Made by a program: the position numbers and the translations under genes. Below are positions 11,549 through 22,243 of a stretch of DNA of 64,000 bases, piece after piece. Source of the stretch: Bufo bufo (taxonomy: Eukaryota > Chordata > Amphibia > Anura > Bufonidae); NCBI RefSeq assembly GCF_905171765.1, contig NC_053393.1, positions 68,169,371-68,233,370 on the forward strand. Reading direction: 5' to 3'. Every line of letters starts with the position of its first letter. The first letter of the stretch is position 1. The notes below the pieces were generated by a model. That model did no database searches. It was not told the DNA's origin and saw nothing but the letters and a program-made list of their open reading frames with translations.

Positions 11549-12760
11549 TTCCAAAATGGGGTCACTTTTAGGGAGTTTCTACTCCAGGGGTGCATCAGAG
11601 GGGTTGAAACAGGACACGGTGTAAATAAACCGGTCCATAAAAATCAGCCTTCCAAAAACCAAACGGCGCACCTTTCACTCTACGCCCCGCTGTGTGGCCG
11701 TACAGTAGTTTACGACCACATATGGGGTGTTTCTGTAAACGGCAGAGTCAGGGCAATAAAGATACAGTCTTGTTTGGCTGTTAACCCTTGCTTTGTTAGT
11801 GGAAAAAATGGGTTAAAATGGAAAATAAGGCAAAAAAATGACATTTTCAAATTTCATCCCCATTTGCCAATAACTCTTGTGCAACACCTAAAGGGTTAAC
11901 GACGTATGTAAAATCAGTTTTGAATACCTTGAGGGGTGTAGTTACTTAGATGGGGTCACTTTTAGGGAGTTTCTACTCTAGGGGTGCATCAGGGGGCTTC
12001 AAATGGGACATGGTGTAAATAAACCAGTCCATAAAAATCAGCCCTCCAAAAAACCAAACGGCGCACCTTTCACTCTACGCCCCGCTGTGTGGCCGTACAG
12101 TAGTTTACGGCCACATATTGGGTGTTTCTGTAAACAGCAGAGTCAGGGCAATAAAGATACAGTCTTGTTTGGCTGTTAACCCTTGCTTTGTTAGTGGAAA
12201 AAATGGGTTAAAATGGAAAATTAGACAAAAAAATGAAATTCTCAATTTTCATCGCCATTTGCCAATAACTCTTGTGCAACACCTAAAGGGTTAACGACGT
12301 ATGTAAAATCAGTTTTGAATACCTTGAGGGGTGTAGTTTCTTAGATGGGGTCACTTTTAGGGAGTTTCTCCTCTAGGGGTGCATCAGGGGGCTTCAAATG
12401 GGACATGGTGTAAATAAACCAGTCCATAAAAATCAGCCTTCCAAAAACCATACGGCGCACCTTTCACTCTACGCCCCGCTGTGTGGCCGTACAGTAGTTT
12501 ACGGCCACATATTGGGTGTTTCTGTAAACGGCAGAGTCAGGGCAATAAAGATACAGTCTTGTTTGGCTGTTAACCCTTGCTTTGTTAGTGGAAAAAATGG
12601 GTTAAAATGAAAAATTAGACAAAAAAATGAAATTCTCAAATTTCCTCCCCATTTGCCAATAACTCTTGTGCAACACCTAAAGGGTTAACAACGTATGCAA
12701 AATCAGTTTTGAATACCTTGAGGGGTGTAGTTTCTTAGATGGGGTAATTTTTGGGTAGTT
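11549..12760 (+). repeat. About 395-bp tandem repeat, roughly three copies
   Basis: GTTTTGAATACCTTGAGGGG recurs at about 11917, 12312 and 12706, giving a 394-395-bp period. Each unit also holds GGCCGTACAGTAGTTTACG and AACACCTAAAGGGTTAAC. The small ORF at 12398-12610 lies inside one unit and is not supported as a gene. The tandem block belongs to the 3' non-coding part of the piggyBac element. Confidence 0.85.
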
Positions 12761-13172
12761 TCTATTATGTAAGCCTCGCAAAGTGACTTGAGACCTGAAC
12801 TGGTCCCTAAAAATTGAGTTTTTGTAAATTTCTGAAAAATTTCAAGATTTGCTTCTAAACTTCTAAGCCTTATAACATCCCCAAAAAATAAAATATCATT
12901 CCCAAAACAATTCAAACATGAAGTAGACATATGGGGAATGTAAAGTCATCACAATTTTTGGGGGTATTACTATGTATTACAGAAGTAGAGAAACTGAAAC
13001 TTTGAAATTTTCAAATTTTTCCAAATTTTTGTTAAATTAGGTATTTTTTGGTGCAAAAAATAATAATTTTTTGACTTCATTTTACCAGTGTCATGAAGTA
13101 CAATATGTGACGAAAAAACAATCTCAGAACGGCCTGGATAAGTCAAAGCGTTTTAAAGTTATCAGCACTTAA

Positions 13173-13870
13173 AGGGACCAGAAGAAGACGCTGAGACTCT
13201 GCCATAGACCCTGGATCACCAGCTTTTGTCCAGTGTACCAGCCTTCTGAGAGAGAGAGAGGGAGAGCTGCTCAGGCCTTTCCTCAGCATCAAACCCTTAT
13301 ATTGACCAGGAGGAGACTGGAGAAGCCAACCCAGTGCCTTGCCTGCATTGTTTTGCACTTGGGTTCCACCAGTAAAGAAGCATACTGATTTACTGCAGAC
13401 CCTAACTCTCTGGACTTAATTCTTATTTGAGTGCAGTAACACGCGGTGACACCTCAACGCTGTCCGGGGAACCCAGCATAGCGTTGGGGCCACCTCAAAC
13501 CCGGACACTTCTGTACCGCCTCACGCATCCTCCTCAGTAAAGAGACTGCTGTTTAACAACATTGGCCTAGCTTTTTCCTCGCTCCACTATTGCTCAGCAC
13601 TACTGTATCACTGCACTGTCAGCACCTCGAGGGAGCCTTGCCTTCTGGTTCTTCACCTCACAACATCAAGGACATCCCAACTAACATCAGGCAAGTACCC
13701 TAAACATCAAGAAGTAACCCGAATGGAAAAAGGGTTGCACCCTTCATTTACTGCTGCACAGTCCCAGGGAGCGCCAGAGTGACAACAGCCACTGTGAGCT
13801 GCTACTATGCCTATCATGCCACAACTACCTCTCCCACCCTACTTAACAGCACTCCTCCTGTGGGTCACTG
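13173..13870. other. Unclassified retroelement-like insertion
   Basis: At about 13170 the piggyBac 3' sequence stops and a GC-richer, non-repetitive block begins. It has GAGAGAGAGAGAGGGAGAG, CAGTAAAGAAGCATACTG and a second CAGTAAAGAG, reminiscent of the R-U5 end of an LTR. No boundaries, target duplication or ORF could be defined. A similar-looking block lies at 35270-36120. Confidence 0.3.
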
Positions 13871-14603
13871 CATGGGCATAGTAGAGAATTTTATTTAGGT
13901 AAAAAAAATTAAATTACATTAAAAAAACGCCTAAAATGGTGGACAGGGCCTCATTTTGTAAAATATTGGACTTGGATGTGGTCTTGTCTTCTTGTTGCTC
14001 AGTGCAATAACACTTTAGTGCTGAGAATTCAATATCGTGAGCTGTGTACAGTACACCTTCATGATAATATCATTGCACTTACAAAAAAAAAACAGGAACT
14101 TCTTAAGATTGAAATATTTCTTAAAGGAAATGGAAAATATTTCAGTAAAGTCCGGTTTAAACATCCCAAGGTTATCCAAAGGGCTGGATAATTTCCAAAA
14201 CAATTCCGTCTTTTTTCCATCTGTAAGAGGGAAGTAAGTTTACTTTACAGAATGGGGATAGCTATATAATCATTATCCATTTCCTTCGTTCTCTATATAA
14301 ATTACCTTCATATATTATCCTTCATTAAAGGGGTGTCATAAAACACTTTTATGGGAAACCCCTTTAAAGAATACTTTTTCCTACAGCAATATTTAAAGTA
14401 TTTGACTTTTTTGTGGTAGACAAAGCGCCACTCTTGCTCATAGGCGGTGTCTAGTATTGTAGCTTAGACCCTTTCAAGTAAATGCAATACCAGACATAGA
14501 CAATGGACAACAGTGGTGCTGTTTCTGGAAAAATAAGCTCTTAGAACTTTATGGGATTCATTATAGTATTATCAGTTGTATGAAAGTGCAACTGAAATAA
14601 TAG
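13871..14603. other. Non-coding interval, no gene recognised
   Basis: AT-rich sequence with short overlapping ORFs on both strands and no recognisable protein. TTAAAGGGGTGTCATAAAAC at 14325 and GGGAAACCCCTTTAA at 14353-14367 look like the two ends of a very short piggyBac-type MITE remnant. Confidence 0.4.
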
Positions 14604-14970
14604 GAGGGATGCAAATGAGCTCTTAACAAGCTTTGCCTCTAATGCCACCAGATGTAAGGCAGCTATCCTATAAGTCAATGTTCAGCTCTTAAAATAAGCC
14701 TTGAGACATGACTTGGATATTAAATAAGCCAGCACCTCATCTGCAGACAGCTGTTTCAGGGCCTCTCACCCAGTTAAGCCAGTACTCTCTGCTCTACACT
14801 GATGAGGGGAAATCACCCCGAAACAGCTGTCTGCAGATGAGGTGCTGGCTTATTTAATATCCAAGTCATGTCTCAAGGCTTATTTTAAGAGCTGAACATT
14901 GACTTATAGGAGAGCTGCCTTACATCTGGTGGCATTAAAGGCAAAGCTTGTTAAGAGCTCATTTGCATCC
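14604..14970. mobile_element. Foldback element with about 150-bp arms
   Basis: The arm from GGGATGCAAATGAGCTC (about 14608) to about 14757 is repeated inverted from about 14820 to 14970 (ending GAGCTCATTTGCATCCC). Both arms include GACATGACTTGGATATTAAA and GCAGACAGCTGTTTC. The loop of about 60 bp contains CACTGATGAGGGGAAATCAC. The arms differ at only a few positions. No ORF is present. Confidence 0.85.
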
Positions 14971-14975
14971 CTTCC

Positions 14976-15864
14976 TGTAACGGATCTCCTGGCACCCCGA
15001 CCGGGTACCTCCGTTGATAGATGCTCCTAGTGCTTTCCGAGGACTCCAAGCACTCCACTTGACACCGTACGCACTGCAGACCCCACAAACCGCCGAAGCT
15101 TGGTTGAGGTCTCACCGTCTCCTACCCACCCTGGACCTACGACAAGGCTCCAGGCTCCAGTGGGTGAACCTCTCCTAAAACCAGAGAGCAGGAACAGCTC
15201 TTACAAGAGCTAGTAGTAAAGCCAGGGGAGTATAGCAAATCTTGAGCGTATAGCAATCCCCCAGTGTTGATCAGTTACCCAAACACCAGCCTCAACATGA
15301 TGAAGGATAAAACAGGCATACTTTATTGAGGACTACCCGCCTGTATTTATGCAGGTCCCCATCTGGTGGACACGCCCCTAGGGGACCAGAAGGAAGACTG
15401 TGACACAGGACAGATATGCAGCAATTCAGGATACACAGACACAATACATCCCCACAATGCATCATGGTTTCCTCCTCTCTGCCCTGGAGACACCCGAGGA
15501 GTAATTCAATTATCTCTCAAGACAAAGGGAAATCGCCAATACACATGTGGGGACAACAGGACAGAAATCACCATTTAAACATGCAATGTCACAACCCTTA
15601 CAGTAAACACGGACATTTAACACATCCCCAGATAGCTCAAGTCTGAGTGCATATTATTAGGTGAATGGCACTCAGACAACACAAATACAATAAAATTAGC
15701 TATCTGGGTACCCTCACATAACATAAAATACAATTCCAAAGACAGATTTAAGCTGTGCGGCCGGTCTGTCTTCTCCTTTAAAGTTAGTATGGGCCATAAT
15801 CCTGAGGCAAGAGGCTGGTAGCCAGGCCCCTCCGAAACCCAGTGGCGAGGTTGGTTTCGCCACA
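14976..15864 (-). mobile_element. Solo LTR of the 50009-53867 family, 5-bp target duplication
   Basis: On the minus strand it starts TGTGGCGAAACC (at 15864) and ends GATCCGTTACA (at 14976), exactly the ends of the LTRs at 50009-51082 and 52794-53867. CTTCC flanks both sides (14971-14975 and 15865-15869), a perfect 5-bp duplication. At 889 bp it is about 184 bp shorter than the full LTRs. The missing segment corresponds to the stretch between two ATCTGT copies (50126-50131 and 50310-50315), a microhomology deletion. It probably arose by LTR-LTR recombination. Confidence 0.92.
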
Positions 15865-15989
15865 CTTCCCGCCGAATTCCAGAGGAGCATGTATGGCCTA
15901 TAAGTCTCCTCAAACTGCTTTAGGTGCTCTCTCCCTAAGGAGAGGTAGTTCCCCCCTGACTCAAATAATAAACACTGTGCGGGTGCTAT

Positions 15990-16185
15990 CTGCATTGTTT
16001 TGTGGACTCATTGACTTTAATGGGTCTGTAGACTGCATTTTACAGGCCAATACACAATAGGAAATGTTCTATAATTTGCGGAATGGACATATGGATGTGG
16101 AAAACACGCAGACAGTATCCATATTTTTCAGATCCATGGTTTGTGGACTGCAAAAGAGATACAGTCATGCATGAGGCCTTATAGT
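15990..16185. mobile_element. MITE fragment
   Basis: TTGTGGACTCATTGACTTTAATGGGTC and a tail ending GTCATGCATGAGGCCTTAT resemble one side of the palindromic MITEs found at 4345, 20150 and 55013. Only one arm is clear. No ORF. Confidence 0.45.
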
Positions 16186-16276
16186 CAGTGCAGTCCATCA
16201 GGGGATGTTCATTTCCATCATTTAATGGAGACAGCACTTCCATTATTTTAATTGTTCTCCTTCTATAATGTCCTGG

Positions 16277-16292
16277 TATATATATATATATA
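16277..16292. repeat. (TA)n microsatellite at transposon left end
   Basis: An alternating TA run abuts the left end of the Tc1/mariner element. A second TA run (17857-17902) abuts the right end, consistent with insertion into a TA tract. Confidence 0.9.
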
Positions 16293-17852
16293 CACCCTGT
16301 ACAGAATTATTAGGCAAATAAGTATTTTGACCACATCATCCTCTTTATGCATGTTGTCTTACTCCAAGCTGTATAGGCTCGAAAGCCTACTACCAATTAA
16401 GCATATTAGGTGATGTGCATCTCTGTAATGAGAAGGGGTGTGGTCTAATGACATCAACACCCTATATCAGGTGTGCATAATTATTAGGCAACATCCTTTC
16501 CTTTGGCAAAATGGGTCAAAAGAAGGACTTGACAGGCTCAGAAAAGTCCAAAATAGTGAGATATCTTGCAGAGGGATGCAGCACTCTTAAAATTGCAAAG
16601 CTTCTGAAGCGTGATCATCGAACAATCAAGCGTTTCATTCAAAATAGTCAACAGGGTCGCAAGAAGCGTGTGGAAAAACCAAGGCGCAAAATAACTGCCC
16701 ATGAACTGAGAAAAGTCAAGCGTGCAGCTGCCAAGATGCCACTTGCCACCAGTTTGGCCATATTTCAGAGCTGCAACATCACTGGAGTGCCCAAAAGCAC
16801 AAGGTGTGCAATACTCAGAGACATGGCCAAGGTAAGAAAGGCTGAAAGACGACCACCACTGAACAAGACACACAAGCTGAAACGTCAAGACTGGGCCAAG
16901 AAATATCTCAAGACTGATTTTTCTAAGGTTTTATGGACTGATGAAATGAGAATGAGTCTTGATGGGCCAGATGGATGGGCCCGTGGCTGGATTGGTAAAG
17001 GGCAGAGAGCTCCAGTCCGACTCAGACACCAGCAAGGTGGAGGTGGAGTACTGGTTTGGGCTGGTATCATCAAAGATGAGCTTGTGGGGCCTTTTCGGGT
17101 TGAGGATGGAGTCAAGCTCAACTCCCAGTCCTACTGCCAGTTTCTGGAAGACACCTTCTTCAAGCAGTGGTACAGGAAGAAGTCTGCATCCTTCAAGAAA
17201 AACATGATTTTCATGCAGGACAATGCTCCATCACACGCGTCCAAGTACTCCACAGCGTGGCTGGCAAGAAAGGGTATAAAAGAAGAAAATCTAATGACAT
17301 GGCCTCCTTGTTCACCTGATCTGAACCCCATTGAGAACCTGTGGTCAATCATCAAATGTGAGATTTACAAGGAGGGAAAACAGTACACCTCTCTGAACAG
17401 TGTCTGGGAGGCTGTGGTTGCTGCTGCACGCAATGTTGATGGTGAACAGATCAAAACACTGACAGAATCCATGGATGGCAGGCTTTTGAGTGTCCTTGCA
17501 AAGAAAAGTGGCTATATTGGTCACTGATTTGTTTTTGTTTTGTTTTTGAATGTCAGAAATGTATATTTGTGAATGTTGAGACGTTATATTGGTTTCACTG
17601 GTAAAAATAAATAATTGAAATGGGTATATATTTGTTTTTTGTTAAGTTGCCTAATAATTATGCACAGTAATAGTCACCTGCACACACAGATATCCCCCTA
17701 AAATAGCTAAAACTAAAAACAAACTAAAAACTACTTCCAAAAATATTCAGCTTTGATATTAATGAGATGTTTGGGTTCATTGAGAACATGGTTGTTGTTC
17801 AATAATAAAATTAATCCTCAAAAATACAACTTGCCTAATAATTCTGCACTCC

Positions 17853-17856
<4 letters not shown>
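16293..17856 (+). mobile_element. Tc1/mariner (DD37E) element, apparently complete
   Basis: The outer ends are inverted: ACCCTGTACAGAATTATTAGG on the left and its counterpart CCTAATAATTCTGCACTCCC on the right, both next to TA. A second inverted pair lies inside: GCATAATTATTAGGCAAC at 16474-16491 and GTTGCCTAATAATTATGC at 17646-17663. This gives the IR/DR layout known from Sleeping Beauty-like elements, with outer and inner motifs 170-180 bp apart. The element is 1564 bp and encloses one uninterrupted transposase gene. Confidence 0.9.
16511..17527 (+). CDS. Tc1/mariner transposase, DD37E type, intact
   Basis: A 338-residue protein of usual Tc1/mariner length with no stop or shift. The N-terminus has a helix-turn-helix (residues about 5-50: KSKIVRYLAEG..KIAKLLKRDHRTIKRFI) and a second DNA-binding part with basic KKRVEKPRRK. 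The catalytic triad is visible: D in VLWTDEM (about residue 143), D in MQDNAPSH and E in DLNPIENLW. Counting gives 37 residues between the second D and the E, so the class is DD37E and not the common DD34E of Tc1. The start ATG (GGCAAAATGGG) follows directly on the inner inverted repeat. The DDE triad and preserved ends suggest that it is recent and possibly active; activity cannot be judged from sequence alone. Confidence 0.93.
   Translation: MGQKKDLTGSEKSKIVRYLAEGCSTLKIAKLLKRDHRTIKRFIQNSQQGRKKRVEKPRRKITAHELRKVKRAAAKMPLATSLAIFQSCNITGVPKSTRCAILRDMAKVRKAERRPPLNKTHKLKRQDWAKKYLKTDFSKVLWTDEMRMSLDGPDGWARGWIGKGQRAPVRLRHQQGGGGVLVWAGIIKDELVGPFRVEDGVKLNSQSYCQFLEDTFFKQWYRKKSASFKKNMIFMQDNAPSHASKYSTAWLARKGIKEENLMTWPPCSPDLNPIENLWSIIKCEIYKEGKQYTSLNSVWEAVVAAARNVDGEQIKTLTESMDGRLLSVLAKKSGYIGH

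Positions 17857-17902
<46 letters not shown>
17857..17902. repeat. (TA)n microsatellite at transposon right end
   Basis: About 20 TA dinucleotides directly follow the right inverted repeat of the DD37E element. Confidence 0.95.
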
Positions 17903-17906
<4 letters not shown>

Positions 17907-17999
17907 AGATTCCAGTACATTGTACTTCTGAATACATAATACATGGGAAAAATACTACTGAGATTTTTAGCCATAGAAAATCTTTCATTTACTAGCATT

Positions 18000-18066
18000 G
18001 AGCTCTATAGCTCAGTGGTTAGTGCCTTTGCTTTCCAGTTAGAAGGTTGTTGGTTTGGGAGCTAGC
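18000..18066 (+). repeat. tRNA-like sequence (SINE head or tRNA pseudogene)
   Basis: A box-A-like TAGCTCAGTGGTTAG is followed at tRNA spacing by a weak box B (GTTGGTTTGGGAG). The outer bases GAGCTC and GAGCTAGC could pair partly. The cloverleaf is imperfect, so I do not call a functional tRNA. Three similar heads occur at 31465, 31892 and 32418. Confidence 0.5.
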
Positions 18067-18099
18067 AGAAATAATAAAAAAATAGAGACTGAATAAAAG

Positions 18100-18443
18100 T
18101 TAAAGGGGATTTCCCAGACTTTTTTTTTACTGATGACCTATCCTCTGGGGTTGTCTGAAGGTTTAATACTGATGACTGACCTGCTGCGCTTTAGTGACAT
18201 CACATTCCTCGGTCACATGGCCTAAGCGCAACTCAGTTCCATTAAAGTGAATGGGGCTGAGCTGCAATACCAAGCACAGCCGCTATACAAAGGTTGGCAC
18301 TGTGCTTGGTAAGCTGCAGAGAGCCATGACCTCTGAACAGTTTAATAGCAGGGGTGTTGGGTGTCTGACCCCCAACGATCAGATACTGATGACCTATCTT
18401 GAGGATAGGTCCTCAGTATTAAAAACTTGGACATCCTCTTTAA
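18100..18443. mobile_element. piggyBac-type MITE with TTAA ends
   Basis: TTAAAGGGGATTTCCCAGAC on the left and a tail ending GGACATCCTCTTTAA on the right are bounded by TTAA (18100-18103 and 18440-18443). Inner arms TGATGACCTATCCTC and GAGGATAGGTC are inverted. Non-coding. Confidence 0.75.
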
Positions 18444-20140
18444 TGCTTTATCAAAGTTAATGTTATTTCTAACCTATGATAATCAAAATTTACTTACCCA
18501 TAAAAAATATACTTTTTTGTAGCAGTTTTTTTTAGCTGGATCCAGTAGGAAGGAGAAATTTAAGTCTTTCCTTTAGGTTTTTTAATTCTATTTTGGTTGT
18601 GGCAAAAAAAAGGCTGCCACAAAAACATAAATGTGAACCCACCTTCTAGTGCACTAGCCAAGTTACTAGAAATGCATCCATAATCTAAAACCTTCTACAC
18701 TTATTTCTCTTGTCTTTTGTACAAGTATATAGAAAATAGGAACTGAATTTCAGAATGTGAGAAAGGTCACAAATGCAATCTTCATACTTTCCATGGGCCT
18801 CATAATTTTAGCAGTTTGGCAGCATGTTTCTTGGCAGGCGTCCTCCAAGCAATAATTTGTGCAGCTAAAGAAAACTATCAGAGGTGTTTGAAAAGATACA
18901 GTTTCACATCCAGCTAATGAGCTGTAGCTCTGGTGGGAACTTTTTTCCACAACACATAGATAATGTGGTTTACTCTTGTCGTGTCGGGCAATGTGTACGT
19001 GTGGGTGTGACTTTCCCGTAGTCATTATCTGGAAACTAGAAATCCACATGGGCAGCGCACTGCTACTGCTCTGAGCTAAGCAAAAAAAGAGGTAAGAGGG
19101 CACAAACTACAGCAAAAAAATAAATTAAAAATCTGGGAAGCTGGTAATAAAAATCTCAATATTCTTTTTTTTGCAACAGGCAATGTTATTCACACATTCG
19201 TGCCCGAAACAGGGTGCATGAAAGGTTCTTCCACTAACAACGGTCAGTGGAAAGACAAGAATATATGATTAAACACATTAATATCAATGGATATGTGTGC
19301 TGTCCATGACAAACTCAGACAGCACTCAGGATTCACTGATGTGTTAACTTTTGTAACTATAATACAGTGACAGAGAGACCAAATATGTATATCATTTTGT
19401 TTTGTGACATTTATTTAATAATAATAATCGTTTCTTTAAAAACAAATTGTGTTAATTGTTTTTTTAAAGCATACCTGATTTTTCAAAAAAGTTTGCCTAA
19501 CGGCTGTGCTTCTATGTACAGACATAACTGTGAAGGAACAGTTATGTTTGGGCTTTCCTAATTTTTTCTTCAACCATATTATTCCCTGTTTCAGCTGCAC
19601 AGCTAGGTACATTTCACTCAGAAGCAGAGGGTGTCTCCCTTCAGCTAGCATTGTACTGCTGTGACATCCTTTACCTTATTTCCCATTATGTTTCTTTTCA
19701 GTTCTGGAGCTCACAGAACAAATAAGGAGGGATAAATGACAATTCCAGACACATAGGAGGCTCCTGTCATATTCAGAAGTTGTGTAGAAGCAGTTGTATA
19801 ATCAGCTTCAGGATCTGAGTTAGGTCTGACAGGCCCCCACTTCCCCTCTGCCATCTTCTGAGTCTCTGTCACCAGGGATGGATCTTGCCAGACAACAGAC
19901 AGTGCACTGAAACTTAGGTGGAAGTGAGACCCCTAGTGGCCATGACTTTACAGCTTTTGTTTCAGGTGGATGTAGGCAGATTTAAATAAAGTGATTTAGA
20001 AATTTGCTAGTTACAATATTCTCTATGAAATGAAATGAAATTACGTGAAAGTACAGTGATTCTTTAAGTTAAAGTGTAGTTGTCTGTTTGGTTTATTTTT
20101 AATATAGTGTATGAAAAGGGATGTCAAACATTTTTGTTAT
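18444..20140. other. Non-coding interval, no gene recognised
   Basis: AT-rich DNA with short ORFs only. 19400-20065 looks like an old unclassified repeat: a polypyrimidine GTTTCTTTAAAAAC part on the left and TACAGTGATTCTTTAAG on the right. I could not define its ends. Confidence 0.4.
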
Positions 20141-20149
20141 ATACTTTAT

Positions 20150-20405
20150 TAGGGAAAGGTGTTTTTTTGTCCTAGAAAACAAGGTATTAACGTGTGCTGT
20201 CCACATCCATGTGTCCATTCCGTGGCGCCACAAAAAAGAACATGTCCTATTCTTGCCCTTATTTGTGGACAAGAATAGGCATTTCTATCATGGAGGAGGA
20301 TGTTAATGTTCCGCAAAACGCGGAAAACACACGGCCGGTATGTTTTGTGGATCTGCAATTTGCAGTCCACAAAAACCGATATGGCTGTGTGATTGAGCTC
20401 TAAAG
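20150..20405. mobile_element. Palindromic MITE
   Basis: Arms around a centre near 20265: CTATTCTTGCCC pairs with GGACAAGAATAG, and TGTCCACATCC, with GTGGCGCCACAAAAAAG, resembles the inverted GCAGTCCACAAAAACC. Related to the MITEs at 31975 and 55013. Non-coding. Confidence 0.55.
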
Positions 20406-20410
20406 TTGTC

Positions 20411-21192
20411 ATGTCATTTGTAGCATGCAAAATTCCCCCCCCCCATTTTTCTACACAACATATGGTAAATTAAATATAAAAATACAAATATCCTTATATA
20501 GCAATGTGAATGTAAAATGTAAAAAGTTGTGGCTCTAGGAAGGCAGTGAGGAAAAAACAAAAACCCCAAAACAAAAATTGTCCTGGTCCTTAAGGGGTTA
20601 AGACTCACCAAAAGATAGTTTTCCTATATATAATACTTCATATTTTCCTCCACCTAAACCTCTTCACATATGTTCCCAATGTCGTTACCATGTACCTGGA
20701 CTAGTTCAGTTCACTCACCTGGCCAGTCTGTTGCATCAATCTTTCTTTTATTATCATAGATACATGGAACAAAAATCTACGAAACAGAAATCCCCACCCA
20801 CAGAAACCAACCCCCCTACTGTGAAGATACAGCTGCGGTCAACTCTGTATACTCAAGCACCATGAAATACCCTGAAATGCATCGGTCAGCAAGCCCACGG
20901 AGAGTTTAACAGTGGCTTTTTAGTCTATAATATAGTTATGCTGAGTTCCTAAGATGGCAGATCCCATACATACTGAAGATATGCACACTGCAAGTACAGC
21001 AACCCATCAGCCCTTTCTGCGCACAGAAGACCCCCCTCGTATTCCCATGTGTAAAAGTCTCCCAACTACCGAACTTAAAGAATGCAACCAGGTATTAAGT
21101 AATGATTAGGAACATACAGCTGGCGCTTTCCCCACCCCTACCATAAGACCCTAGGTGTGGACCAACTTTTTCTTTTCACATATATTCCCCTC
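20411..21192. other. Non-coding interval with piggyBac end fragment
   Basis: GGTCCTTAAGGGGTTAA at about 20584-20600 looks like an isolated piggyBac-type terminus. The rest shows no ORF or repeat that I recognise. Confidence 0.4.
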
Positions 21193-21645
21193 TTAAAGAG
21201 GACCTTTCACCGCTCCTGATCTGCCTGTTTTAATAGCTTCATGCATTTCCCATGTAATGACAATTCTGGAGCATCTATTCTTATGTCTGTATGTTGTGTC
21301 GTTCCTTTATTATTTCTACTAGAATTTATGGATAAATTGCTAGCAGTCTGCAGTAAGGGTACAGAGGGGAGGTAACCAGTTGGGGGTGTGTACCTGCACA
21401 GACTGACTCTTTCCAATGAGTGCTGCCATTTTCAGACTGTGCAGGTCCACACCTCCAACTTGTCACCTCCCCTCTGTACCCTTACTGCAAACTGCTAGCA
21501 ATTCATTCATAACTTCTAGTAGAAATAATAAAGGAATGGCACAACATAGAGCCATAATAATAGATGCTCCAGAATTGTTTGTACGTGGGGAATGCATGAA
21601 GCTATTAAAACAGGCAGATCAGGAGCGGTGACAGGTCCGCTTTAA
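21193..21645. mobile_element. piggyBac-type palindromic MITE
   Basis: TTAAAGAGGACCTTTCACCG and the inverted CGGTGACAGGTCCGCTTTAA are bounded by TTAA (21193-21196, 21642-21645). The arms of about 200 bp match almost throughout (TAGCTTCATGCATT with AATGCATGAAGCTA; GTACAGAGGGGAGGT with ACCTCCCCTCTGTAC). The mirrored ORFs on both strands are by-products of the palindrome. Confidence 0.85.
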
Positions 21646-21699
21646 GTCTAATTATAACATTCATTTTATTAATGAAGTCTTGTTTAATGGGAGGGTTTA

Positions 21700-22040
21700 G
21701 TTGGATCCAGTGTCAAGCAATTAAGTTACATGCCTGGAAAGCGTTCTTTGAATACCTAGCGTGAGCTGCGCATACCCCACCTGAGTGTCCAAAATCCCCA
21801 AGATGCAAACTCTGGGATCCAGAGGGATAGATATTATGTAATAAAAAACCATCATCCGTGCCACATCTGGGACACCTCGTGTCACTCTTGACCACGATTT
21901 GATGTAAGAATACAGGAGTAGCTGTGACAATTGATCTTTCTATGTGAATCCATAAATTGTCCCTGCAATGGCACCTTATGCAGCTGCCTACTCTGCCTGC
22001 CTCTTTTTCTGGCCCTATTGTTCTTCCTCTCACATCTGAA
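21700..22040 (-). pseudogene. L1-like LINE fragment (reverse transcriptase C-terminal zinc region)
   Basis: On the minus strand, pieces read TATPVFLHQI..SDTRCPRCGTDDGFLLH, which resembles the zf-RVT domain at the end of L1/Tx1-type ORF2 proteins (Cys-x2-Cys followed by a His-rich part). The surrounding frame is broken by stops. It lies immediately downstream of the cdh17 poly(A) signal and is not part of that gene. Confidence 0.45.
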
Positions 22041-22115
22041 TGTACTCAACAATTAACAATTCAACACGGTGAAAAACTCAATATGTTCTAATTTTCCTCC
22101 AAAACAATATTCCAT

Positions 22116-22121
22116 TTTATT
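22116..22121 (-). terminator. cdh17: Poly(A) signal of cdh17
   Basis: AATAAA on the minus strand, 122 bp after the stop codon ending at 22244, a plausible distance for a short 3' UTR. Confidence 0.75.
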
Positions 22122-22243
22122 GAAACACTTTAATCTCTAATAAGTAAAAACATCCACAGTAACAAGCTGTCTTGTAGCACACAGTTTAGGTTTTGGGAAT
22201 TGAGGATGGAACTTTGGAATCTTCAAAAAATTCTAACATCTTC

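Larger units (their letters stand above)
7700..13168 (+). mobile_element. piggyBac element carrying a frameshifted transposase; right end not found
   Basis: The left end is TTAA followed by CCTCTTAAGGACATAGGGCG. The 5' leader has several hairpins (7872-7912, 7940-8045) and three direct CCCCCAGGACCCGATCTGTG-type repeats at about 8170-8225. The transposase gene follows (8692-10492), then about 2.6 kb of AT-rich 3' repeats. The expected inverted right end plus TTAA is missing; around 13168 the sequence passes abruptly into unrelated DNA. This copy is therefore probably truncated and immobile. Confidence 0.7.

Noticed and set aside
12398..12610. 70-codon ORF in the piggyBac 3' region
   Set aside because: It lies within one of the 395-bp tandem units, and the other units do not keep the same frame open.
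18000..18066. Functional tRNA gene
   Set aside because: Box A is good but box B and stems are imperfect, and sibling sequences have SINE-like tails, so only a tRNA-like repeat is called.
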